Made by a program: the position numbers and the translations under genes. A stretch of DNA of 64,000 nt, from NCBI GenBank assembly GCA_028622995.1, contig JAJQJQ010000014.1, forward strand, positions 3,782,001 through 3,846,000, read 5' to 3'. The first letter of the stretch is position 1; each line of letters starts with the position of its first letter. This DNA comes from Panagrolaimus kolymaensis (lineage: Eukaryota > Nematoda > Chromadorea > Rhabditida > Panagrolaimidae). The notes under the pieces are model-generated. The model ran no database searches, had not been told where the DNA came from, and worked only from the letters and a program-made list of their open reading frames with translations. Positions 23,710-35,440 of this stretch are shown here, one piece after another.

Positions 23710-26089
23710 TTTATAAATTTTTTAATGCGCAACGACTTCTTGAGAAGAAAAAAGACAAAAATTAAAATTGCAGAAAAAATAAAAGTAAGCTTTTTTCTTT
23801 CCGCTTCTATAATTTTTATTTCCACCATAAATGCTTGTAAAAAGAATTAAAGAAATAAAGCTAAAATAAGGTAAAAGATTAAATTATGTTTTTTAGAAAT
23901 TAAGTTTTTAGTGAATTAAATTATATTCTTAAGTACCAAAAAAAGTGATATAGAAATTTTCTTACTTACGCCTTCTCATAAAAAAAATTGCATTTAACAA
24001 TAAATCATGGAAATCAAAAATAAAATTTTCTTAAAAAGCACGAACTTTTTGACTACCTAATTTTTATGACTACTTTGCACATAAAAAATGGAAAAATTAT
24101 ATGCCTTTATGGATTTTGGAAGAACGTTTTTTCTTTTGAAAAATGACGAACACCTTTTTTTAGTTATTATTTTTTTGCTTTCTTTTCTTTTTCTTTTTTG
24201 TAGCTTGAGTTCATTAACAGCTGTTTCAATAAATTCACAAAAATATGAAACTTTTAGCTTTTCTATGAAATAGGTTTATAACTCAAAATGATAAACTACA
24301 ATGACTTTTAATTTCCTTTCTTGGAGATTTTAAAAAGGCTTTGCTCCAAATTTTAAAAAAAAATTGCTAAATTTATGGATGCGTAATAAAACACTTTTTA
24401 AAGGGGCATCGCTTTCTTGAAACAAATAATAAAAGTTTATTTTAGGAACTCTATGAAACGTCTATAAAAATTTTGTTGAAATAAAAAAGATGACTTGCTT
24501 CTTTGTGTTATTTATGCATTCAAACAATGAATCAGTCGCATTCGAACAAATTTTCGTGAAAAAATTTTCCTTAACATTTTTTGTTGTTTCTTTTTTTGCA
24601 TTTGCAATATATTTTTAATATTTAAAAAGTAATATGTTTTTAAGTTTTGTTAATTGTATTTTTAATTTGGTGGGTCAAAATTTTGAGTGTTCATAAAGCT
24701 AAAAAAAATGCGGAAAACTGCAATGTTTAAAAAAAAGTTTGACAATAAATTGCATCCACGTTTCTTCAAAATATAAATATAATAAACACACTAAAATGTT
24801 ATACTAACACGTGGAGACCATAACTTACTACGGTACAAATGATTTCGCAGACCAATTATTTTTAACGACTCTTTTCACAAGAAATTGTTTTTTCTTCAAC
24901 AATCGATGTAAACAGTGAAATTCAAGAAAAAATGGAAGCAAAAAATTATAATGACTATATCAGTAAAAAAGTAAATGTACTTTTGTAAACTATAGCAAAT
25001 AAATGATAAAGTCAGACCAAAACTTTGCACATTTTTTTGTTACCATGAATTTAAAAAACTGAATCATCATTCTCAAACAAAAAAAAAAGAAAGAAAAAAT
25101 GCTTTAAAATTTTGGTGGTTCTTTTTTTCCTTTTTTTGCATCAGCTCTATATTACTTTTGAATATTTAAAAAATAATAAAATATTAAGTTTTGTAGCGCT
25201 TTAAAACAATTTGATTAGAAAATCATATTGCAAAATCTAAACAAGCTGTCTTTTGTGTTAAAGCTGAAAATAATTAGAAGAGTAAAAATAAATAAATCTT
25301 TCAAATCGTACTTATTTAAACCGAATGCATTAATCAAAAATTTGCGAGGCAAAATTGCGCCTACGGACAATCAGTCAAAATAAAATGGTAAAAATAATAA
25401 TAAACCTTCTTAATAATTTAATGAAAGACAATTATAAAAATAATTATAAAAAATGTTTTTTTCAGTTAATCGAAATTTGAAAATAATAAAGACAAAAATA
25501 AAACAAAGCATTGATGAAGCAAAAACTAAAAGTTTTAAAAATGACTCAACTTTTTTAAATAAACTCTCCAAAATTTTGCTTCTTTTCTTTTAATTTCTTT
25601 TTTTTTTTTGCTGCAATATAGCACTTTTGAATATTTTTGCGAATTGTTTCTTCTTGTTTTGTTATGTTTAATTTCTTTTCTTTTTTTGGAAACTAAATCC
25701 ATTCATAAATCAAGCATATTTCTATTAGATGCATATGTAAAAAGTCTTTGGATGTGTACATGTACAACTTTAAAAAAAGGATAACTTTGAAGAATGAATG
25801 TCAACGTGGATACTCATCCCATACAAAAAATTAAGATAATGATGCATTGTTTTTGTGAAGCATAAGAATATGAAAGTATATTTTTAGTCTATATTAACAT
25901 CGCAATAAGAAAACACTTTTGACTATTCCTGATTTGATTCATTGAAAAATTACAAAAAATGCGTATTTGTTGGGAATGCCTCTATTAGACCATAAAAAAG
26001 CCAGAAAAAACTTAAATAACTAACACAAATTAAATAAAAGCTTTATTTACACATACAATAGTTTGACTGAACCCGTGATAGGTATATGT
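23710..26089. other. Gene-free AT-rich region with weak dispersed repeats
   Basis: No gene is supported over 2.4 kb. Three loosely similar stretches near 24585-24640, 25110-25195 and 25590-25640 share a T-run, GCA(T/G)..., ATAT(A/T)..., CTTTTGAATATTT order. They look like decayed copies of one repeat; A/T bias makes this weak. Confidence 0.4.
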
Positions 26090-26105
26090 GGCCCTAAAGA
26101 GGGCC
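26090..26105 (-). terminator. Histone 3' stem-loop of H3
   Basis: On the reverse strand the sequence is GGCCCTCTTTAGGGCC, a six-pair stem with a CTTT loop, in the context ATCCCAAC...ACATATAC. The same 16 bases follow H4, H2B and H2A in this window. It is the stem-loop bound by SLBP and used for 3' processing of replication-dependent histone mRNAs. It lies 86 nt after the H3 stop. Confidence 0.95.
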
Positions 26106-26191
26106 GTTGGGATAAAAAAAAAGAAGTTTCAGCTTCAAACGACGACGACAGCTCATAAAAAATCAAACATTTTTATTGGAATGCGATTAAT

Positions 26192-26744
<553 letters not shown>

Positions 26745-26755
26745 CTATTTATATG
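26745..26755 (-). promoter_or_regulatory. TATA box of H3
   Basis: On the reverse strand CATATAAATAG, followed by TTCGC. The identical 11-mer is found upstream of H4 at 29803-29813. Confidence 0.8.
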
Positions 26756-27551
26756 ACCGCTCAAATCGTTGCTTGGCTTGGTTTGGGTCAGCAGAAAAGA
26801 GCAAAGGCGGAGAAAAAAAAATGCGCGCCAAAAACAATTGAGCATCATTGCTTTGGTCAGGTTGTGTATGGGCGCCAAAAATCCGCGTCCACTAAAAAAT
26901 AAGAGGTCAGGTTGTTGTTAGCTTGCCTTGGCTTGGATCCAAAAAGAGAAAACAACAAAAAAATAAATCTTAGGAGCAAAAAAACGAAAGAAAAAGGAGA
27001 ATGCAAAAAAAAATCAAAAAAAGGGAAAAAATAGCAATAAAAACCCATGAATTTTACAGCAATAATAAACTTTATTGTAAATAAAAATTTGAAAAAATGA
27101 AGCAAAAAATGAGACGCAGAATATTAAAATTCATTATTTTTTAATCTTTTACTTTTGGATTTGATTACAGAAACACATAATTTAAAAATATTTTTGATTC
27201 ATTTTTGTTTTCAAAAATAAAGTAAAAGACTGAAGTTTAAAAAAAAGATAAATACAATTTGTGATTTACACTTTTCTTAGCATTTTTTAAATTTTTTTTT
27301 GATTAGAAAATGCTTTCTTTTTTTTACAAAAAGCTTATCCGTCTCAAAAAATTAATATGATTTAAAACAAAAACCCAAATCATTTCAAATTATCTAAAAA
27401 CAAAATAACCATGCGTTGATTATAAAAAAAGTTAGCCTTTGTTTCGCTATTTTTTATTATTCAAAAAATACATAAACAAACTTGTTTAAAGATTAGTCAT
27501 AAAAAATTATACAAATACACATAGTCGCAAATAAATGTTTTTTTTGTTGTT
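26756..27551. other. H3 upstream region and spacer
   Basis: The first 190 nt upstream of the TATA box are GC-richer and carry repeated (G)CTTGGCTTGG and GGTCAG-type motifs and two GGGCGCC/GCGCGCC patches, which also occur upstream of H4. Beyond about 26950 it is plain AT-rich DNA with no exon. Confidence 0.5.
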
Positions 27552-28145
27552 TTAAATATTGTAAGGTTTATCAACACATGAAAATTTTTTTGATTTCGCT
27601 ACAAACATTGAAAACTTCGGCTTTGGTTGAGCATTAGAAGATTTTCTTTGAGGAGGTGGTGCGGGTTTTGGTTCAGGGGCTCTAGGAGGAGCAGTTGAAA
27701 ATTTTCTCGAAATAATTATAGGAAATTCAGGAATTTTAACAACAAATGCAGGAATTTGCGCCAAAACCATCGGGATTTTAGCCAAAACCACCGGAATTTT
27801 TGCAAGTATCGGAATAATTGGAACTTTTTTTTCGAGAATTGGAGTTGGAATTGTTATAGCTACTTGTGTAATAATTAACGAAATATCTGGTTCTAATGTA
27901 TGGATTTCATCAGCTTGAATAAGTAATGTCGAAAGTTTTTCTTCTGCTTTGGATGAAGTTTGATCCCAATAAATTAATAGAGCAAAATATGAATAAGTTG
28001 CAACCAAAAATATACAAAATATAAAAGCAGAAAAATATAACATTATTAAACCAAATGGATATTTTAAATATATACTATCAATGATGCATAGACCAACCAT
28101 AACGGCGGAAAGAGCAAATAATAATACAAAAGCTATCGATGCCAT
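27552..28145 (-). CDS. Two-TM membrane protein with IP-rich repeats (197 aa)
   Basis: A single open frame from ATG at 28145 to a stop at 27552. The frame extends a little upstream, but without another ATG. Residues about 3-25 (SIAFVLLFALSAVMVGLC) and 34-62 (GLIMLYFSAFIFCIFLVATY) are strongly hydrophobic. A Glu/Thr segment follows. Then come short repeats of the form (A/V)KIP(V/M/E) (AKIPVVLAKIPMVLAQIP), and a Pro/Lys-rich tail (APEPKPAPPPQRK). It may have a tetraspan/MARVEL-like or short membrane-anchor origin, but no family is recognised. It sits between H3 and H4 and is unrelated to them. Confidence 0.55.
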   Translation of the reverse strand: MASIAFVLLFALSAVMVGLCIIDSIYLKYPFGLIMLYFSAFIFCIFLVATYSYFALLIYWDQTSSKAEEKLSTLLIQADEIHTLEPDISLIITQVAITIPTPILEKKVPIIPILAKIPVVLAKIPMVLAQIPAFVVKIPEFPIIISRKFSTAPPRAPEPKPAPPPQRKSSNAQPKPKFSMFVAKSKKFSCVDKPYNI

Positions 28146-29187
28146 TGGATAAATAAATAAGTTTCGCTTTAATAAAAAAAAAACTTCCAATTTTTTTTAC
28201 GAAAAATGTAAAAAATAGAAATTTTTTTAGTTAAATTTAGTTTTTTTTTTGCAGTCAACTCACTAAAAAAAATTTATTTAACAATCATATGTATTTAGCA
28301 AACATTGTTTATGAAACTCAAATGAAAAAAAGTGGAATGTTTTGTTTTGCTATTAAAAATCAAACAACATTAATAAAATTCGAGCTGTTTTTTTATTTGT
28401 ATCACCTAGTGTCAACAAAACTTGTTATAATCTACTGTGATGATGTACTGAATAAATTTAAAAATAATGATCAACGTTCACCAATTTTTTTTCTTCCACT
28501 ATTGCATATATTAATTTTCCTGTTTTATTTTTGAAAAAATGAAAAAAATAAAACATTTTTCAACAATCATTGGCTTGCTTTTGTCCTCTAAATTCCTACG
28601 TCAAAAAATATGTTGGTGCATTATATTGGAAAAACACCAACTTTTTGACAGCTTGTTTTCAATTGATAAATTAAAAGAAAAATATTGTAAAAGTTTTTCT
28701 TTTACTTTTATAATTTCCTTTCCAGAAAATGGTTTAAACAAATACGATGTTTGAATGGACTCAATGATGCAGAACTCATTTTTTTGCTGCGCCGTAACCC
28801 TCGATCATTTTCTTTCATGAAGAAAAAATCAACGAGGTTCAACACAAGGAAAAACACAACTATCAAGAATAGCTACCATTTGTTTAGGTTATTTTACAAC
28901 ATAGCTATTCAAATAAGTATCATAGTTTCTCAAAAAAACGTTCGTAATTTTTTCCTCGACTTTAAACTCTTTTTTCAAGCTTCACTTTTTTTTCTTGTTT
29001 CCTTTTTTCTTTACTTTCCTCAATTTTTCTTTCAATCTTTAACTGTATTTTCAATGTTGAATCTCTTTTCTATTTCTGTATCCCTTCAAACCCCAACACC
29101 AAATCACAAATTTATTCAAATAAAAACTTTATTTATTTATTTAATGCAAAAACTTTTTTTTGACTGAACCTTGTTATAAGTATATGT
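28146..29187. other. Intergenic region, no supported gene
   Basis: Plus-strand frames at 28289-29167 are Phe/Leu-rich readings of T runs with no splice logic. I see no gene. Confidence 0.5.
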
Positions 29188-29203
29188 GGCCCTAAAGAGG
29201 GCC
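29188..29203 (-). terminator. Histone 3' stem-loop of H4
   Basis: Reverse-strand GGCCCTCTTTAGGGCC, identical to the other three histone stem-loops, and the same ACATATACTTATAA downstream context as H2A. Confidence 0.95.
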
Positions 29204-29298
29204 GTTGGGATAAAAAAAAAGAAAGAACAAGTTGAGAGATCTTCACTTTTAGGCAGGGCAGCTAGAGGAGAGGACGTTGTTGTCTTTGGGCGAGTGAC

Positions 29299-29802
<504 letters not shown>

Positions 29803-29813
29803 CTATTTATATG
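29803..29813 (-). promoter_or_regulatory. TATA box of H4
   Basis: Reverse-strand CATATAAATAG, identical to the H3 TATA box and at a similar distance (about 80 nt) from the start codon. Confidence 0.8.
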
Positions 29814-31399
29814 AATTTGAATTTGGTTGGATGGGAAAAAAGACGCGCCGCCCTCTATGAGAATAAGATATTTTTTTCGCGCGCATTTATTTTGATGCGT
29901 GGCTTGGCTTGGTCAGTTTCTTATTTTTAGCGCGCATTTTTTTTTGATAGTTGGTGGCGTCGCTTGGACAACAACAACAACATTTTTTTTTGGCGGTCAT
30001 CACTACCAATGAATGCCCCCTCGATTTTATTTTTTGTTGCGTCCTCTGTGGTTGCCAAAAATAAAAAACAAGATAACATGCAAGGGAGCTGAAAAAAAAA
30101 TACGGAAAGGGTAAGGGTGAAAAAAAAAATCAATTGTAAAAAAGAAGAAATGACTCAAATAACAAATCAATAAAAAATATACATTGAAAGAAAAGATAAA
30201 ATTTAACACAAAAATACAATAATAATTTTTTTTAGTAATTTTAAAAATGCAAGACATTATTTTAAAAAATGAAACACATCCGAAATCTTTTAGTAAGTGC
30301 AGTTACAAAAAATTATTAGAGTATTTCAAATTAATGAAAACGGTTTTTTGCAAACTTTTATTCCATTTTTGTTTTAAAGCCAAAGCTATTCTGGAACTTA
30401 GAACTTTTTAGGAGTTTTCTTAAAGAGCATTAATTTCAAATTATTTTGTTATTCTTTGTTCTAGAAAAGTAATTTTTTGAAATATGCAAATTCCATGTTT
30501 AAAAATTTTTTTTAAAACTCACAGCTTTTTTCATCTTTGTAGCTTTTTTGTAGTTTTTTTTGTTTAAGTTATATTGTCACGAATTTTTTAAATTTAAAAA
30601 TTAGCTTCTATTTCAGAAAAAAAAGATTCTTTTCTCTGTATTTTTTTTATAGAGAAAAGGAAATCACTTTTATCATTTTAAAATATGTTAAATTTAATCA
30701 ATTCATTTTAAATGCCAAAAAATGAAGTTGCTTCTGCATTTTTCGGCGTATTAAAAATCGAAAAAAAGCAAATTTTTGTCTTAATCTTTGTTTTTATGTC
30801 AACTTTATTTTCTAGAAGGAAATATGAAAAACTCTAAAGTTGAAAAAGATGCTTTTTTTAAATATTTTTTTCTTGAACTTTTTGGTTGGTTTTATTTACA
30901 ACGTTAGCAAACTCTTAACGAAAACTTAATAGATAATTTTTTTTTCTTTCATTCGGTAATTTATTTAAAAATAATATCATTGCATTTTAAAAGTCGATGG
31001 AAAGTATTTTTTATATAATTCGTAATTTTGGAGAAGGTTGCCATTCAAGGCTTCGACGATCCGACAACAATCAAGTGCAAATTTTTGTTTTTTCTTTTAT
31101 TACAGAAGCAGAAAAGTTTTAGCAAATAAACGAAGAAAGTTTGCTGATTTTCTTTTAGTTAGAGCCTGACCGAGCTATACTCACATTGGAGGTGAAAACT
31201 TTTATTTTTATCTGAACGAACGATTTGAGGAAGAAGAAAGCTAATGGAAAATTAATTTCAAGTTAATGTCTTCACATTTTTTATTTTTGTTCAAATTCAA
31301 AATACAAAAAAGAAAAACACATTTATTTACAAAAATACATATTTATCAAAAGTTTTTTTTTATTTTATTTTTTGACTGAACTTTTTATAAAGTATATGT
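29814..31399. other. H4 upstream elements and gene-free spacer
   Basis: 29840-30060 contains GGCGCG/GCGCGC boxes next to T runs (for example TAGCGCGCATTTTTTT at 29929-29944) and GGCTTGGCTTGGTCAG at 29901-29916, motifs also seen near H3 and between H2B and H2A. From about 30150 to 31400 the DNA is AT-rich with no gene. Confidence 0.45.
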
Positions 31400-31415
31400 G
31401 GCCCTAAAGAGGGCC
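31400..31415 (-). terminator. Histone 3' stem-loop of H2B
   Basis: Reverse-strand GGCCCTCTTTAGGGCC, 72 nt after the H2B stop codon, in the same sequence context as the others. Confidence 0.95.
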
Positions 31416-31487
31416 GTTGGGATAAAAAAAAGAGAAGAGTCCTCGTTGTTGATGTTACCAAAAGGAAAGTAATCAGCAAAAGCTAAT

Positions 31488-31862
31488 TTACTTGGAACTG
31501 GTGTATTTGGTGACAGCTTTGGTACCTTCAGATACGGCATGCTTGGCAAGTTCACCAGGAAGGATGAGACGAACAGCGGTTTGAATTTCCCGAGATGAAA
31601 TGGTGGAACGCTTGTTGTAATGGGTGAGGCGAGAAGCTTCAGAAGCGATGCGTTCAAAAACATCATTAACGAATGAGTTCATGATTGACATGGCTTTGGA
31701 TGAGATACCAGTATCAGGATGGACTTGCTTCAAGACACGGTAGATGTAGATGGAATAAGTTTCCTTTCTAGCCTTTCTACGTTTTTTTCCTTCTCCAACA
31801 CGAGCAGTTTTTTGGGATTTCACGGCCTTTTTGGCTCCCTTTCCAGATGGCTTAGGTGGCAT
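31488..31862 (-). CDS. Histone H2B (124 aa), intronless
   Basis: Single exon. The N-terminal tail is Lys-rich ([18 protein letters not shown]). The histone fold follows from [19 protein letters not shown] through [19 protein letters not shown]. The C-terminus is AVTKYTSSK, as in canonical H2B. It is the only histone gene here without an intron. It is transcribed divergently from H2A across a 519-bp shared promoter, as expected for dimer partners. Confidence 0.97.
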   Translation of the reverse strand: MPPKPSGKGAKKAVKSQKTARVGEGKKRRKARKETYSIYIYRVLKQVHPDTGISSKAMSIMNSFVNDVFERIASEASRLTHYNKRSTISSREIQTAVRLILPGELAKHAVSEGTKAVTKYTSSK

Positions 31863-32381
31863 GATTCAAGAAGTTGATGAGGGTTGAGACGAGGTACTGA
31901 CAAAAAAATTTGAGTCAAGTGAAGAAAAATAAAGGATTGTGGCTGCTTTTATATTGAGCAACGAGACCATTTTTTAGGCGGGGCAAAAAAATAAGGAAAA
32001 AACAAGAAAAGGCGCGTTCATTTTTTAGCGCGCAAAAAAGTGCATCTTTTTTTTTGATTCGCGAATAAAAATGCGTCGTCTTTTTTTCAAGCGGGAAATG
32101 GATGCGCGTCGCTTGGGTTTTCTTTTCTGACCATCGAAAGGGAACATCCTCTCTTTTTACTAGGTCAAAGGCAAGTAGCAAGAGACGCGTCCATTTTTTC
32201 CCGCGGAAAAAAATGACGCCACTAAAATTGAGCGGGCTGCTCCGCCTTTATTTCATTTTTGAATGGTTCCATTGCTGCGTATATAAGCACCTTGATTTTA
32301 AAAGAAAAGACATTATTCGTTTATTCGAATTTTACTCATTTCTTCAATCCGAAGCAAACTCTCTCTCGTCAAAAATCAATC
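31863..32381. promoter_or_regulatory. Divergent H2B/H2A promoter
   Basis: TATA-like boxes lie at each end: ATATAAAAGCAGCC on the reverse strand near 31941-31954 for H2B, and GCGTATATAAGC at 32277-32288 for H2A. Between them are several GCGCG-containing boxes flanked by T or A runs (for example TTTTTTAGCGCGCAAAAAAG), matching elements upstream of H4. The symmetric layout suggests shared S-phase control. Confidence 0.7.
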
Positions 32382-32853
32382 ATGTCTGGACGTGGTGGTA
32401 AAGGTGCTAAAGCTAAGACCGGTGGAAAAGCCAAATCTCGTTCATCCCGTGCTGGACTCCAATTCCCCGTTGGTCGACTTCATCGTCTCCTCCGCAAGGG
32501 ACACTATGCTCAACGAGTTGGTGGTGGAGCCCCAGTTTATCTTGCCGCTGTTTTAGAATATCTCGCAGCTGAAGTTCTTGAATTAGCTGGTAATGCAGCT
32601 CGTGATAACAAGAAAAGCCGTATCAATCCCCGCCATTTGCAACTCGCTGTCCGCAATGACGAAGAATTGAACAAACTTCTTGCTGGTAAGTGTTTTTTCC
32701 AACAAAAAAAAATCAAAAAAATTTTTTATATATTCCTTTTTTTAATTTTAACTTCTTTTTTTTTCAGGAGTCACAATCGCTCAAGGTGGTGTCCTCCCCA
32801 ACATCAATGCCATCCTTCTTCCCAAGAAGACCACTGGTGCCGAAACCGCATAA
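32382..32853 (+). CDS. Histone H2A (129 aa), with one intron
   Basis: Exon 1 32382-32685 ([20 protein letters not shown] through [11 protein letters not shown]) and exon 2 32768-32853 ([20 protein letters not shown], ending TGAETA). The phase-1 intron splits the Gly codon before VTIAQGG. It has the acidic-patch residues in NDEELN and no SQ motif at the C-terminus, so it is canonical H2A and not H2A.X or H2A.Z. Paired divergently with H2B. Confidence 0.97.
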
Positions 32854-32910
32854 ATTATCAATCTCTCTTAGCAGAAAAAAAGACGATTGCTTCATTTTTT
32901 TTATCCCAAC

Positions 32911-32926
32911 GGCCCTCTTTAGGGCC
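32911..32926 (+). terminator. Histone 3' stem-loop of H2A
   Basis: GGCCCTCTTTAGGGCC, 57 nt after the stop, identical to the loops of H3, H4 and H2B. Confidence 0.95.
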
Positions 32927-33554
32927 ACATATACTTATAAAAAGTTCAGTTAAGAGAAAAAAGTTCGATAAATATATATTTGTAAATAAATGATTTTTGA
33001 AGTAAAAAAAATGGGGAAGGAGCTATGAAATAGAAAATTTTTTAAAGTTTAAAGAGAGTGTAAAAATAAGACATACAAATCAGAGTTATAGGTTGTCCGC
33101 TTTGAACAGAGCTACCAGGAAGTTAGTAGTGAATCTTTTGTTTTCTTTAAAAAATGTTTGATTCAACCTTTTTTTTTAAAAACTCACAAAACCACAAATT
33201 TCTTCAAAAGAGTAACTATAAAACGGCGAGAACTTCTCACTACGAAATAATGAGTAGAAAAAATAAAAAAGTTTTGGTTTTTATAGCTTTTGGAACTTAG
33301 GAACTCGTATGTACTTTTACAACTTCAAATAAAAACAAACGAAAAATGTAATAAACTAAATAGGTGTTTATGATGTATGATGCATTCTGGGAAATTACGC
33401 TTTACTTTTATAATTAATTTTCTAAATGAAAAAAATAATCCAAAGAACTCAACAAAAAATTAAGATTAAGTGCATAATTGTTTCCCAAGGAACTTGAATA
33501 TAAAATTTTATTAAAAGTTGATTACCGCCGCATTAGTGAAGCTCTTGGTTGGAA
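32927..33554. other. Intergenic spacer
   Basis: AT-rich with no exon. A TTCCCAGAATGC-type 12-mer (reverse strand, near 33382-33393) is probably coincidental. Confidence 0.45.
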
Positions 33555-34436
33555 ATGGATTTATACGTAATTTTATTTCATCACGTTTTAGCTTTTTTAA
33601 TATCAATTTTATCCATATTTTTAAGTATCAAAAGTTTAAGAATAACTTTACAGCGAAAAGTGCTTACAGCGTCTCCAATAATTACAATATATTTTTATCA
33701 TACTTTGTTATGGGCTTTTTCTACGTTCATAGCATCTGGGTATTTGATAATTTTTTGGAGACCTAATTCCTTAATTTACGATGCAAGGATATTATTTCTG
33801 ACTGGATTATTTTCACTTTCGTTTTTACTTTTAATTTCCATTATTGATGCTTTTTTATGCGTTGATCGATGTTTGTGCATTATTTTTCCTTTAAGCTATA
33901 ACAATATTAAAATAAAAACTTATTTTGGAATTTTTACACTTTTATTTTCACTTTTTTCAATTTGCTTCATTTTTTGGTCCAATGTTTTTTTGAACATATT
34001 CCAAAAGAATCAAAAACAGAATGCGGATATTTTGCTTGTTTGAATGGAAACGGTGGAACAAGCACGACGGTTAGAATTATTATGGCTGTGATAAATATAA
34101 CTTTGGCTGTTTGCTTATTGATTTTTATTAAAAATAAATGTAAAAGCAAAAAACAATTTTATGAAAAGAATAAATAAAACTTCCATTTTAATTATTATTC
34201 TTACTGTAACTTTTGACTTTATTCCAAGTTTAATTGGAAAAGTTTTTCTTCAGGTAAGACTTAAATAATAGAAGCAAATTGTCATTTTCGGGCTTTTTCA
34301 GATTTTCGATCAACCATTAGCAGAAATACTTGGTCCATATGCAACAACATTGGGTTATATAAATTGTGCTTTGTGCCTTTACATGTGTCATAATGCCATT
34401 AATAAAACATTTGCAAAAAATATTATAGTCATTTAA
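33555..34436 (+). pseudogene. 7TM chemoreceptor-like gene with two compensating frame changes
   Basis: Exon 1 33555-34253 and exon 2 34302-34436. It has at least six hydrophobic helices (for example HHVLAFLISILSIFLSI; IIMAVINITLAVCLLIFI; ILIIILTVTFDFIPSLIG) and reads like a nematode Srbc/Srv-type receptor. The frame is continuous from the ATG to the T7 run at 33984-33990. Family-like sequence then continues in another frame (ECGYFACLNGNGGTST...) to about 34150. After the A6 run at 34148-34153 it returns to the first frame through to the stop. Two homopolymer indels that cancel each other suggest either sequencing errors or a decayed gene. Exon 2 is a clean terminal exon with a seventh helix-like segment. 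Confidence 0.7.
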
Positions 34437-35440
34437 TTTTTTTAAAATAAAAATTTTATAACTATTTTATATTCATAGATAAAGCATTTCTTTCATTCTC
34501 CGTAAATAATAGTTGTTTTCTTTGAAATAAAAAGAAATTCCAAAAAAACAAAAAAATAGTGATATTTAAAAGAATAAAAGGTAGCGGCGTTACCGGTGAA
34601 TCATAGCGAGAAAAGAATTAGTTTTCTTGTTTTTTTAAATCGATATTTTTAAGGTGACACCTTTCGTTTTTTTTCCAAACTCTTTCGTTGATTTCATTTT
34701 AAAAAAAGCGCAAAATTTTTTGCAATAATTAAACTTTCCGCTTTGAATATTTTATTTATTCATTTTTTATTTTTCGAACTTTTGTTAAATTAAACTTGGC
34801 AAATTTTAAAATTGGTAAAATAAAGTGAAATTTTTTTTGTTAAAAATATACATCTCCATTTTAAGCAATGATGCCAACTACTTTGACCAAAGTAAAAAAG
34901 AAAAAAGAAACAAACCCTGGATTTTTGACTTTAACGCTATTTGTTAAAGATCAAGTATGGTTTACGAGCGACCCAAATGTTAAAATTCATATACGCTGTA
35001 TTTTTCGTTTATCCAAGTGAAAATTTAACGAGTCGAGCATTATGAAATATTTACAGATTTTTAAGTAATAAAAAGCTTTGTAGCAGTTTAAACAAACTAA
35101 ACAAATAAAAAGTTATAAAATCTTTGGAATTGTATTCATTCAATAAATAAAATTAAATCCCTCGGTGAGCATTGTTGTTGTTTCCCTGCAGATAAGACAT
35201 CTTAAAATTTTCTTAAAGCGAGAATTTTTTTTGCCAATTTTCCGGCATTATTGTGCTATAAATTTATTATCAGCAGGGCGACTTCTTTTTAAGTAAAGTT
35301 TTATTTAATTAATTAGTTTTAGTAGCATTGATTATATTTTCTAATAACTATAAAATACTTTTTTTGCTTTCTTCCCGATTTGAAGCTTTTTATTTGGTTG
35401 CAAGTATTTTTTTGCTGTAAATATATTTTTTAAATTTAGA
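34437..35440. other. Intergenic spacer with one isolated small ORF
   Basis: 34868-35020 is a 50-codon ATG-initiated frame (MMPTTLTKVKKKKETNPGF...) with Lys-rich start. Nothing supports expression. No other structure seen. Confidence 0.4.

Noticed and set aside
28289..29167. Three successive plus-strand frames
   Set aside because: Low-complexity, Phe-rich, no conserved splice junctions.
33382..33393. TTCCCAGAATGC match to the vertebrate Staf/ZNF143 site
   Set aside because: A single 12-mer in an intergenic region with no neighbouring small RNA gene; chance match is likely.
34868..35020. 50-codon ORF
   Set aside because: Isolated, Lys-rich, no promoter, splice partner or paralogue in the window.
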